Positions 16,557-25,268 of a DNA stretch of 64,000 bases are shown here, in pieces. The stretch is from Actinoalloteichus fjordicus. GTDB taxonomy: Bacteria; Actinomycetota; Actinomycetes; Mycobacteriales; Pseudonocardiaceae. Numbering within the stretch: position 1 is the first letter of the stretch; the number at the start of each line of letters is the position of its first letter. The notes beneath the pieces are model-generated. The model did not search any database. It worked only from the letters and a program-made list of their open reading frames with translations, and was not told the DNA's origin. The stretch covers positions 4,146,249 through 4,210,248 of the forward strand of contig NZ_CP016076.1 of the NCBI RefSeq assembly GCF_001941625.1, read 5' to 3'. The position numbers and the translations under genes were made by a program.

Positions 16557-17307
16557 CGTTCTCGTCTCCGAGGTTGCGTACCGGGATGGTGCGTAGCGCC
16601 GTGAACCGCAAGGTGGACGGCGGTTCGGCCACCGGGTGTCCGTCGTCAGTCTCCACCCAAGCGTGAAGCCGTACGGGATCGGCCGCCACGCCGTGGCACC
16701 ACGTCACCCGTTGGCGGGACACGGCCAACAGCAGTGCGACGGCGGCCGACTCTTCCAGACAAGCCACGCGGCCCGGGGCCAGAAGTCCGGCCCGCCGTAC
16801 CGCGTGGACAGCCTGGCGCGCATGTTCGGCGGACGCGGGGTCGGTGGCGCATCGGGCGGCCCACGTCAGTAGCCGGGTGAGCCGAGCCATGCGCGTCCGT
16901 CCCCGGCCGCCACCGAGCACGCCGAACACCACGGCCAAGGCCAGGCCCGCGCGCATGGTCACGCCGAGCGGGGCGCGGACCGGCTCCGCGCGTCCGGCCG
17001 CCAGTTCGTGAGTGCCCCAGCTCGGCACCCACGGCGGCCCCGCCACCGGGGGTGACCACGGCCGGGGCCGCCGGGTCGGCACAATCAGTCCGGCCGCGCC
17101 GAGCTGGCCGAGCAGGGTTCGCGCTGACGCCGCGTCCAGCGCGCCCGGCGCGTCCGGGTTGCCGGTAATCGCCAGCTCGGCCCACCAGCGGGCGGCCGGG
17201 CCGATCAGGATTTCCACATTGCCCGTGCGGTAGTTCACGATCACCGTTGCCGGCCCCACGTCGGCCGCTCGGACGTGATCGGGGACCGTGATGTGTTGAG
17301 TGCTCAC
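16486..17307 (-). CDS. Lasso peptide B protein (fused RRE and leader peptidase)
   Basis: 273 residues from GTG at 17307. The first ~85 residues form a PqqD-like RiPP recognition element that binds the leader (VRAADVGPATVIVNYRTGNVEILIG). The C-terminal part is the transglutaminase-like cysteine protease that removes the leader, with nucleophile Cys in RVACLEESAAVALLLA and catalytic His in RLHAWVET. Its start overlaps the end of the cyclase gene (GTGA). Confidence 0.88.
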   Translation of the reverse strand: MSTQHITVPDHVRAADVGPATVIVNYRTGNVEILIGPAARWWAELAITGNPDAPGALDAASARTLLGQLGAAGLIVPTRRPRPWSPPVAGPPWVPSWGTHELAAGRAEPVRAPLGVTMRAGLALAVVFGVLGGGRGRTRMARLTRLLTWAARCATDPASAEHARQAVHAVRRAGLLAPGRVACLEESAAVALLLAVSRQRVTWCHGVAADPVRLHAWVETDDGHPVAEPPSTLRFTALRTIPVRNLGDENDEREKGTDRVDSRGRCRTRPVLR

Positions 17308-19118
17308 GCGGCCCCCTGGACGTTCTGAGCCGCCGACCATGCCACGGGCGGGGCTGGTCCACGGCGCGTAGCCACACCTCAGCGGCCACGGCCGGTTCCA
17401 CGGTGGAGAACGCCACGGGCAACCCGGCCGCAGTCATGGTCAACATGCGCCGCAACGCGACCGGGTCCACTAGTCCCAGCTCGGCCAACCGGCCGTCCGC
17501 CAAGCTATGAAGCTCGGCCAGGTTGGCGCGCATCCCGTTGTAATGGTCCGGGTTGAAGTCACCTTTCGTCGTACGCGCGGCAAGCTCGGCGGGGAAGAGG
17601 TCGGCCAGCGCGTCCCGCAGTACCGGTTTGTAGTCGGCGGGGCCGGGCAGGCAGTCCAGCGACACCGACAGGTAGGCGTCGATCACTCGGGAGTCGGTGA
17701 ACGGATTGTGCAGGGGTATCCCGACGAACTCGGCTAGCTGAACGTCTGCCCGCGCCGTGCGGCCCACTTCCGCTATACCTTCCGCCGCAACAGTCACGGC
17801 GAACGACGTGGCCGGGGCCTCGCTCACCCGATCGGCCGCTTTCGACGCAACGGCCGTGGCCCTTCCTCGTGCATCGGGCGTCGCCCACGGCGGGGCCGGT
17901 TCGGTTCCATACCAACGAATATCCCCGTCCGGGCCGTCTGGCAGACCGGCCCACAGAGTGCACGCCATCTCCCACACCGCATTCTTACGGCCGGTGCGCG
18001 CCGTGCGGTAGGCGGTAGCCAGCAACGGCCACACGGGCAGTCGGCGCAGGCGTGCCCACCGGGTTGTCTCGACCAGAGCACGCCGGTAGTTCCCGGCTGC
18101 CATGAGATCGGCAAGCATGATCGGCGGGGAACACAACAGGCTGTCCCCGCCGTCCCCGGTCAGGTGGCAGTCGGACCCGAGCGTGTCCCGCATCCATCGG
18201 AGCTGACCGGAAAACCGCGCGTCTGCGATGGTGGACGGAGCGGGCTCGTCGGTCACGGGCACGGCGTCCAGCGCCGAATACGGCGCGTGCTCGGCGTCAA
18301 GGGGCATGAGCCGATGAACGATGCTGGACCGCTCGGCCGCAAGACGGGCGTAGAACATGTCACCCCCAGCGGCGTGGCCGACCGGGTACACCGTCACGCC
18401 GGTCACTGTCCGATCGGGGCCGACCGACTGAGCCGACAGCAACGCAAGCGCCGTGGAGTCGTAGCCGCCAGACAGGTCCACGGTCGGCATCGTTGCCGCG
18501 TCCAACCGCACGGCCACCGCCGACGCCAGCTCGTCCCGCAACCGTTCGGCCGGGGAACCTGAGCGCGGCCGGGGCCACCACAACCGGCGCACCATGGGCG
18601 TGCCGTTCGTCGGCACCGTCAGCCGGTGCCCGGCCTGCACCAGGGAGACGCCCTCGAACGCGGACAGCCCGTCCAGCACCACGGGCACGGACGGGGCCAG
18701 TAACCACCCGGCCAGCGGTCCAGGTCCGGCGCTGCCCCGGTCAGCCCGGCCAGCGCGCGGGAGCTGGACGACCAGTAGACCCCGCCGTCCGCCGTCGTTA
18801 TATAGATCGGCCAGGCCCCGCCGACGTCGGTCCACACGGTGGTTCCCTTGTCGGTCACTTCCACGGTGGTGTAGCTCCCCTGCCAGCGCCACGCCACGTC
18901 ATCCGGGACGCCGTGTGTCCGAGCTGGGCCATGTCCGCCCGCGTGACACCGCAGGGACCGATCACGGCCACGGTGCGGCTGCGGCTGCGTGTCGTGCGGA
19001 ACTCATACCCCGGCCAGTGTCCGACAGACCAGCAGCCCGCCGAGTGCAGCCAGGCCGTCCCGTCGTTCGGGGTGCGCACGGGGGCCGTGGGATTGCTGGA
19101 TCCTCCGAACCAACGCAT
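17304..19118 (-). pseudogene. Lasso peptide cyclase C (asparagine-synthetase-like), frame disrupted
   Basis: Asn-synthetase-like macrolactam synthetase that adenylates the ring Asp/Glu and joins it to Gly1. The start MRWFGGSSNP is typical, and the ATP site SGGYDST and TGDGGDSLL are intact. The protein can only be followed through three frames: a shift near 18905 (before GVPDDVAWRW), another near 18715 (before LAGWLLAPSVP) and a third near 17345 (before AWSAAQN). Each is consistent with one missing base. The gap-free length would be about 605 residues, normal for the family. Either a recent pseudogene or sequence errors. Confidence 0.82.
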
Positions 19119-19196
19119 GTGTTGCCTCTCTTCTCTCTGTGCCGAACGTGGCTGGTACCCGGTCTAAGACCGGACCGGGCACCAGCACGGTGCGGA

Positions 19197-19364
19197 CTAG
19201 TTGTAGGCCCGCCGCTTGTCCTCTGAACTGCCCTTGCCCTGGCCGAGCGTCACCGCCGACGCCTCACCCATCGACACCAGCAACACAGGCGGGTCCTGCT
19301 CCGTTGAGTGCTCGTTCGGCTGCTGCGTCGGGTCCTCGTCCGGCTGTGTGAACTGGGTCAGCAT
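19197..19364 (-). CDS. Lasso peptide precursor, albusnodin-like
   Basis: 55 residues; AGGG precedes the ATG at 19364 (an ATG 12 nt earlier is possible). The leader contains DPPVLLVSMGEASAVTL with the conserved Thr at -2. The predicted core is GQGKGSSEDKRRAYN: Gly1 would bond to Asp9 (ring of 9), Lys10 is the expected acetylation site, Arg11-Arg12 could be the plugs. From memory albusnodin has the same SEDKRRAYN end. It differs by Lys4 in the ring and no final Cys. First gene of the A-C-B-T operon. Confidence 0.85.
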   Translation of the reverse strand: MLTQFTQPDEDPTQQPNEHSTEQDPPVLLVSMGEASAVTLGQGKGSSEDKRRAYN

Positions 19365-19376
19365 GTCTGCCCTCAT

Positions 19377-20048
19377 TCCGTGGGTTTGTGCGGCTGATGC
19401 TGCGCATTCAGTCCTTACACCTCCCGACCCGCGCCGGGAAGCCGCGCCAGAGTGAGCCTTCTGAGCCGTTCGGGACCGGTTCCGGTAACGCGGTGTACGG
19501 CTCGGCGCCGGCAATGGTCGGTGCGCTATGGCGCGGTCCGGGCTCGGTCCCGTGTCAGTCTCGGATGGTTGGCGCGGATGCCGGGCCATTCACGGCCTGC
19601 GCCGTACGTCCACACGCATCCCCCTCTCGTACGTGAGGGTCTGCCCCCATCGGGGCGGGAAACCTTCACCCTCGAACCAGCCGCCGCGCTGCTCGTCTGG
19701 GTTCGCTCGTTCAGGTCGGTAATCGAGGTACGGGCAGGCGAGGGACACAAAGGGCACGGTGTCGTCATCGCGCCATCAGGTGTGGAATTGTGCCGTGGGG
19801 CACTCGTCCTCATTCAGTCACGACGAGAGACAGCGCCTCGCATCATCTCGAACTGGGCGGTTTTCCCGCCGACATGTTCGGGCGTGACAATCCATTGAAT
19901 GTCTTCAGGCACAGGTGCGAGTCGGTGCGTGCGGGCACGGTGGACACGTGGGAGCGGCGGTCACGAGTCTTCCGCCGGCCGCAGGGACGCTCCGAGATCA
20001 CGACGGACGCGGGCGGGGCGCAGGCGACGCGGCCCACCCACGACGCGG
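19377..20048. other. Intergenic region upstream of the lasso precursor
   Basis: About 670 bp without a convincing gene; several open frames exist on both strands but none has a recognisable protein or ribosome-binding site. It must hold the leftward promoter of the lasso operon. Confidence 0.5.
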
Positions 20049-20083
20049 AGCCGGGGCGCGAGTTGTTCGCTCGCGCCCCGGCT
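20049..20083. terminator. Terminator behind the ABC exporter, right copy
   Basis: 14-bp stem AGCCGGGGCGCGAG with its complement and a 7-nt loop, 34 nt after the permease stop. Nearly the same as the left copy. Confidence 0.8.
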
Positions 20084-20380
20084 TCGTCACGTCCTCAAAC
20101 GTCAGGCGGTCCCGCGTCAGGCATCCCGCCGTCGCAGCAGCACCGCTGCCCCGATCAGGGCCACGACGACGTACCCGCCGAACACCGCGAGCCCCTGCCC
20201 CGGTGACAGCAGCGCGGGCGATTCGGCGATCGAGTTGAACGCGGCGGCGGCGTTGGAGGGCAGGTACGGGCTGACGGTGTCGGCGATGTCCTGGCCGAGC
20301 AGGGTGATCAACCCCGGCAGCACCAGGATCACGCCGACCAGGGTGGAGATCGCAGCCGAGGTGTTGCGCAGCAGCCCGCC
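20049..20380. repeat. Direct repeat, right copy (permease 3' end plus terminator)
   Basis: Source copy of the 15136-15468 duplication; here the permease frame is intact. Confidence 0.8.
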
Positions 20381-21022
20381 GAGAGCGAGGCCGAGCAGCC
20401 CCACCCCGGTGACCTGCACGGCGGCCCCGACGACGGCCCGCACCACCCCGTCATCGGACAGCGTCATACTCGCCGCGTCGCCCGCGTCCAGGACAGCCTG
20501 TCCGGCCAGGAAGGCCGCGACGGCAGCCACCAGCATCGTGACGAGGGCGACCCCGCCGAAGACGAGCGTCTTGGCCCACAGCACGGGCAGGCGTCTCGGC
20601 ACGCCGATCAGCGAGGACCGGATCATCCCGGTGGAGTACTCCCCCGCCATGGCCAGCACGCCGAGCGAGCCGACGATGAGCTGCACCAGGAGCACGCCGC
20701 TCAACGAGAGCGTCGTGGGGTCGAGCCCCGCCACCGGAGGCCCGCCGCCGCCGGGTCCGCCGGGAGTGACCTGTCCGGTGCTGGTGGCGGCGAACAGGAC
20801 GCCGAGTCCGACGAGGGCGATGATCGAGGCGGCGAAGGCGATCACGGTGGAGCGCAGCGTGAACAGCTTGATCCACTCGGAGTGGATGACGCGCGGGAGC
20901 GTGACCTTGGCGGTCGAGCCCGCTGGGCCTGTCGTGCCGGTGTCTCGTCCTGCCCCCGGAGGCTCGACGGATTCCGCAGCGGCGTGGCGGCCGGGCCTGG
21001 TGGCGGTGTCCGGTGCGGTCAT
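20117..21022 (-). CDS. ABC-2 type exporter permease
   Basis: 301 residues with a Ser/Gly/Pro-rich N-terminus and about six membrane helices (first LRSTVIAFAASIIALVGLGVL near 60; last GGYVVVALIGAAVLLRRRD at the C-terminus). VIHSEWIKLFTLRST is the usual start of this family. ATGA overlap with the ATPase gene, so they form one transporter, probably exporting a peptide, lipid or drug. It is next to a divergent two-component system, a common arrangement in antibiotic-sensing exporters. Confidence 0.87.
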   Translation of the reverse strand: MTAPDTATRPGRHAAAESVEPPGAGRDTGTTGPAGSTAKVTLPRVIHSEWIKLFTLRSTVIAFAASIIALVGLGVLFAATSTGQVTPGGPGGGGPPVAGLDPTTLSLSGVLLVQLIVGSLGVLAMAGEYSTGMIRSSLIGVPRRLPVLWAKTLVFGGVALVTMLVAAVAAFLAGQAVLDAGDAASMTLSDDGVVRAVVGAAVQVTGVGLLGLALGGLLRNTSAAISTLVGVILVLPGLITLLGQDIADTVSPYLPSNAAAAFNSIAESPALLSPGQGLAVFGGYVVVALIGAAVLLRRRDA

Positions 21023-22152
21023 CGGTCGGTCCTTCCGGGGGTCGTGAACTCGCGCGCCTGGTCGGCGGCCTCGTCGGCTGCCGGTGTGTTTTCGCCGGGT
21101 TGGTTCGTGGTCTCGCCCGGCTGGTTCCCGGCTGTCTGCGCCGCAGTGGCCGCCGGGGCGTTGCCGGTCGCTCGCGTCGTCGCGTCGTCGAGGTCGATCG
21201 GGTTCGCGGCGTCGGGGTCCGGGCGGGCCGCGTGGGCGGGTCCGGCGGCTGTTCCGCCGTGGTATTCGACGGCGTCCCTGGTCAGGGCCATGAAGGCCTC
21301 TTCGAGGGAGGCCTGTTGCGGGGTCAGTTCGTGCACGCGGATGTCCTCGGCGTGGGCGCGGTCGCCGATCTGGCCTGCGGTGAGTCCGGTGATGTCGAGG
21401 AGTCCGCGTTCGACGCCGCTGATCACCACGCCGTCCTCGGCGAGGACCTCGCGGAGTCGGCCCGCGTCCGGGGAGCGGACCAGCACGCTGTCGCGGGCGG
21501 CGCGGGCGACGAATTCAGCCACGGAGACGTCGGCGATCAGTCGGCCTCGGCCGATGACGATCAGGTGGTCGGCGGTCAGGGCCATCTCGCTCATCAGGTG
21601 GGAGGAGACGAGGACGGCGCGCCCCGAGGCGGCGACGTCCTTGAGCAGGGTGCGAATCCACAGGACGCCGTCGGGGTCGAGGCCGTTGACCGGTTCGTCG
21701 AGGATGAGGGTCGTCGGGTCGCCGAGGAGGGCGGCGGCGATGCCGAGGCGTTGACCCATGCCGAGGGAGAAGCCGCCTGCGCGTTTGCGGGCGACGTCGG
21801 CGAGTCCGGCGAGTTCGATGACCTCGTCGACGCGGCGGCGGGAGATGCCGGTGAGGGCGGCCATGGCCCGCAGGTGGTGGTAGGCGGAGCGGCCGGTGTG
21901 GACGGCCTTGGCCTCCAGCAGGGCGCCGACCTCGCGTTGCGGGGCGGCGTGTTCGGCGTAGGGCCTGCCGTTGACGGTGACCGAGCCTGCGGTGGGGGCG
22001 TCCAGGCCGACGATCATGCGCATGGTGGTGGACTTGCCTGCGCCGTTGGGGCCGAGGAAGCCGGTGACGGCGCCGGGGCGGACGGTGAAGGACAGGTCTT
22101 CGACGGCGGTCTTCTCGCCGTAGCGCTTGGTCAGGTTCGCTGCCTCGATCAT
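21019..22152 (-). CDS. ABC transporter ATPase with C-terminal Pro/Thr/Ala extension
   Basis: 377 residues from MIEAANLTKRYG. Walker A GPNGAGKST, signature SLGMGQR (Met in place of the usual Ser-Gly), Walker B TLILDEP, H-loop SSHLMSE. The first 300 residues follow the antibiotic-exporter family; about 70 extra residues at the end (AANPIDLDDATTRATGNAP...) are low-complexity. The upstream start at 22206 would run toward the kinase promoter and was not used. Confidence 0.9.
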   Translation of the reverse strand: MIEAANLTKRYGEKTAVEDLSFTVRPGAVTGFLGPNGAGKSTTMRMIVGLDAPTAGSVTVNGRPYAEHAAPQREVGALLEAKAVHTGRSAYHHLRAMAALTGISRRRVDEVIELAGLADVARKRAGGFSLGMGQRLGIAAALLGDPTTLILDEPVNGLDPDGVLWIRTLLKDVAASGRAVLVSSHLMSEMALTADHLIVIGRGRLIADVSVAEFVARAARDSVLVRSPDAGRLREVLAEDGVVISGVERGLLDITGLTAGQIGDRAHAEDIRVHELTPQQASLEEAFMALTRDAVEYHGGTAAGPAHAARPDPDAANPIDLDDATTRATGNAPAATAAQTAGNQPGETTNQPGENTPAADEAADQAREFTTPGRTDR

Positions 22153-22318
22153 GGGCTCAAGCCTCGTCGCCGGGAGGGGGTCGGCGCGTCGTCTGCGCGC
22201 AGACATCTGGGGCAGCGGCGCTGGTGGTAGCGCCGAGGCGCCCTACTGCGGGTGCAGTACGTCGACGGACCGCGTGGGGAGGACGCGGCGGCGGCCGGGC
22301 GGGCCTACGGTGCGCAGC

Positions 22319-23794
22319 ATGAGGCGTTCGGCCCGGTGGCGGCAGGTGGTGCGGCGGCATCCGCTGGTGTTCGACGCGGTGGTGGCGGTGCTGCTCTTCG
22401 TCGGCCCGCTGATCGCGTCGCAGGCGATGGGGCGGCATCCGGAGTGGGCGCCGGGGCCGCCGGGCTGGGAACCGCCGTTCGCCCGTGCCGAGCTGAATCT
22501 CGGGATGATCCTGGCGGGGGCGGTGGGGTGTGCGGCCTTGGTGCTGCGCAGGCGGTGGCCGCTGCCGGTGTTGGCGGCGACGACCGTGATCGGCGCTGCG
22601 ACGCTGGTGATCGGCGGCGGGCCCTCCCCGTATCTGGCGCCCGCGCTGGTGGCGGCGTACACGGTGGCGACGCTGGTTCCGCGTCGGCGGGCGTGGGCTG
22701 CGGGTGCCGTGGCGGCGCTCGTGCTGGCCGGTGTGTCGGCGATCGCGGCGCCGACTCTGCTGCCGGGCCTGGGGAATCCCGGTGTGGTGGCGTGGCTGGG
22801 TATCGCCGTGGCGGTGGGTGATGCGCTGTCCAGTCGGCGGGCCTACATCGCCGAGGTGGAGGAGCGGGCGCGGCGGGCCGAGCAGAGTCGGGAGGAGGAG
22901 GCGGCGCGGCGGGTGGTGGCGGAACGGATGCGGATCGCCCGCGAGCTGCATGACGTCGTGGCGCATCACATCGCGGTGATCACGGTGCAGGCCGGGGTGG
23001 CCGAGCATCTGCTGACCAGCCAGCCCGCGGCTGCTGCGGCGGCGGTGGGGCACATCCGGGATGCGGGGCACACGGTGTTGACGGAGATGACGACTCTGTT
23101 GGGGGTGTTGCGCGGCGCGGAGGAGCCTGCGGCGTCGACCGAGCCCGCGCCGAGCCTGGATCGGGTCTCCGAGCTGGTGGAAGCGTTCGCGGCGACGGGG
23201 CTGCGGATCGAGCTGGTGACCTCGGGCAGGCATCGTCCGCTGCCACCTGCGGTGGATCTGGCGGGGTATCGGATCGTGCAGGAGTCGTTGACGAACGCGC
23301 ACAAGCACGGTCGGGGGGCCGGGGTGGTGGTGCGGATCGAGCACGGTCCGGCGGAGTTGGTCGTGGAGGTGCGGAACGGGGCGCCGGAGTCGGGTGCGGC
23401 TGCGGTGGCGCGGGGGTCCGGGGCGGCGGGTGCTGGGGCGGTGTCGGGCGGGTCGGATCTCACGGTGTGGGGTGCTGCGGCGGCGGGGTCTTCGGCATCG
23501 GGGTCTTCGGCGGCGGGTGCCGGCTCGGTCGATTCGGGATCGACGGGTCCGGCAGGGTCGGGACCGGCGTCGAATTCGCCTGCGGGCTCGGCCGCGTCGG
23601 GTCCTGCGGAACGGGCGGAGTCCGGCGAGCCGGTGGCGCGGCAGTCCGCGCCCAGCGGTCACGGCATCGTGGGGATGCGGGAGCGGGCCGTCACGGTGGG
23701 CGGGACACTGAGTGCGGAGCCGATCAGCGGCGGTGGTTTCCGGGTGCTCGCCCGGCTGCCGATCCCGTCCGCAAGCGCCGGGGAGGCGAAGTGA
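22319..23794 (+). CDS. Sensor histidine kinase (HisKA_3) with low-complexity insertion
   Basis: 491 residues. Several N-terminal membrane helices (VFDAVVAVLLFVGPLIASQAM, LNLGMILAGAVGCAALVL and others to about 165). Dimerisation domain with phospho-acceptor His about 211 (RIARELHDVVAHH), N box YRIVQESLTNAHKHG, and the final ATP-binding motif GHGIVGMRERAVTVGG. About 110 Gly/Ala/Ser-rich residues separate N box and G box, far more than in normal kinases. GTGA overlap with the response regulator. Confidence 0.88.
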   Translation: MRRSARWRQVVRRHPLVFDAVVAVLLFVGPLIASQAMGRHPEWAPGPPGWEPPFARAELNLGMILAGAVGCAALVLRRRWPLPVLAATTVIGAATLVIGGGPSPYLAPALVAAYTVATLVPRRRAWAAGAVAALVLAGVSAIAAPTLLPGLGNPGVVAWLGIAVAVGDALSSRRAYIAEVEERARRAEQSREEEAARRVVAERMRIARELHDVVAHHIAVITVQAGVAEHLLTSQPAAAAAAVGHIRDAGHTVLTEMTTLLGVLRGAEEPAASTEPAPSLDRVSELVEAFAATGLRIELVTSGRHRPLPPAVDLAGYRIVQESLTNAHKHGRGAGVVVRIEHGPAELVVEVRNGAPESGAAAVARGSGAAGAGAVSGGSDLTVWGAAAAGSSASGSSAAGAGSVDSGSTGPAGSGPASNSPAGSAASGPAERAESGEPVARQSAPSGHGIVGMRERAVTVGGTLSAEPISGGGFRVLARLPIPSASAGEAK

Positions 23795-24465
23795 GCAGCG
23801 AGCCGGTGCGGGTCGTGGTGGCCGACGATCAGGCGTTGATCCGGGCGGGATTCCGGGTGCTGGTGGACTCGGCGCCGGATCTCGAAGTGGTGGGCGAGGC
23901 GTCGACCGGCCGGGAGGCGGTGGACCTCGTCCGTTCGACCAGGGCCGACGTGGTGTTGATGGACATCCGGATGCCGGAGCTGGACGGCCTCGCCGCGACG
24001 CGGGAGATCATCGCGAACGATGATCTTGTCGGGGTCCGAGTGCTGGTGCTGACGACCTTCGAGGTCGACGAGTACGTCTTCGAGGCGCTGCGGGCCGGGG
24101 CGAGCGGGTTTCTGGGCAAGGGCGTGCGGCCTGGCGAGCTGCTGGCGGCGATCCGGACGGTGGCGCGAGGCGAGGCGCTGCTGTCGCCGAAGGCCACCCG
24201 AGGGCTGATCGAACGGTTCCTGAGCGGCCCGCAGGTGGCGGAGCCGACGCAGCCGGAGCGGCTGTCGGCGTTGACGAATCGGGAGCGCGAGGTCGTGGGG
24301 CTGGTGGCCACGGGCCTGTCCAACGACGAGATCGCCGCCCGCCTGCACGTCTCGCCGCTGACGGCGAAGACGCATGTCAACCGGGCGATGATGAAGCTGG
24401 ACGCGCGGGACCGGGCACAACTCGTCGTGATCGCGTTTCAGACGGGGCTGGCTACGGCGGGGTAG
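23791..24465 (+). CDS. NarL/LuxR-family response regulator
   Basis: 224 residues, GTG start in the kinase stop. Receiver domain with acidic pair VVADDQ, phospho-acceptor Asp in VVLMDIRMPELDG, Thr in LVLTTF and Lys in GFLGKG; C-terminal LuxR helix-turn-helix (LTNREREVVGLVATGLSNDEIAARLHVSPLTAKTHVNRAM). Probable target is the divergent ABC exporter. Confidence 0.92.
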   Translation: MSSEPVRVVVADDQALIRAGFRVLVDSAPDLEVVGEASTGREAVDLVRSTRADVVLMDIRMPELDGLAATREIIANDDLVGVRVLVLTTFEVDEYVFEALRAGASGFLGKGVRPGELLAAIRTVARGEALLSPKATRGLIERFLSGPQVAEPTQPERLSALTNREREVVGLVATGLSNDEIAARLHVSPLTAKTHVNRAMMKLDARDRAQLVVIAFQTGLATAG

Positions 24466-24473
24466 CGAGGCAG

Positions 24474-25024
24474 GTCCATCGTCGCATCGGCCCCGAAGGG
24501 CCGATGCCACAGACATAGTCGCGGTACGCCGTCCGGCTCAGTTCGTCGTTGCGATCCTCATCGGCCCCGAAGGGCCGATGCCACTCGAGGTCGCCGTCGC
24601 GTTGTTGCGCGGCGGCGCGGTTGCGATCCTCATCGGCCCCGGAGGGCCGATGCCACTGCCGGTCGTCAACACCTGCTGGACCTCCAGGCCGGGTTGCGAT
24701 CCTCATCGGCCCCGGAGGGCCGATGCCACCAGTGATCACCGCACCCACCGCGAGGTGCCGCAGCGGTTGCGATCCTCATCGGCCCCGGAGGGCCGATGCC
24801 ACCCGACGCCGCCGATGCGGGCCGTCGCCGACGCGAGGTTGCGATCCTCATCGGCCCCGGAGGGCCGATGCCACCACCCTCGGCCGCCGCGGCGGCCCGC
24901 GCCGCTTGGAGGTTGCGATCCTCATCGGCCCCGGAGGGCCGATGCCACCCCAGGTGCGCGCTCGTCACGGCGGTGAGCACCGGGGCGGTTGCGATCCTCA
25001 TCGGCCCCGGAGGGCCGATGCCAC
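24474..25024 (-). CRISPR. 37-nt repeat CRISPR array 3, 7 repeats plus one truncated
   Basis: Repeats read leftwards (minus strand) start GTGGCATCGGCCC and end GATGAGGATCGCAAC, with a 9-bp stem and CGGA/CGAA-type loop; spacers about 36 nt. Full copies start (plus coordinates) at 24548, 24620, 24693, 24766, 24838, 24912 and 24988; the farthest copy ending at 24510 lacks a good GATCGCAAC end. The leader is on the right. Repeats differ from arrays 4-6 by a paired change (CATCGG/CCGATG for CACCGG/CCGGTG). Confidence 0.95.
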
Positions 25025-25165
25025 ACCCTGCCGCAGCAGGGGTATTGCCTTCCTCAACGCCTCAAGGTTACCTGGTGGTGATCAACACGCCCGGCAAACG
25101 GTTCGGAATGGTCAGGCGTGTCGCACGACGCTTGCCTTCCCGAAGCTCAGTGGTGCGGGATCATC
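25025..25165 (-). promoter_or_regulatory. Leader of array 3
   Basis: Shares with 27691-27830, 30396-30530 and 60341-60475 a small dyad CCCTGC-N4-GCAGGG next to the first repeat, CAAGGTTA, a CAACACGCCCG block and CAGGCGTGTCGCACGACGC (plus-strand reading). Confidence 0.85.
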
Positions 25166-25268
25166 GCGCTCCGAGGGCGTTTCGACGTCAACACGCTCGA
25201 ACCGAAAGGGCGAAGGACGGCGCTGGCGATCCGCGCCGATCCGCTCGCGACCAGTATCGGCGGCGCTC

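Noticed and set aside
16646..18892. Single 748-codon frame for the lasso cyclase
   Set aside because: Only the middle part is cyclase; the beginning and the end are out-of-frame translation, and the end would overlap the B gene completely.
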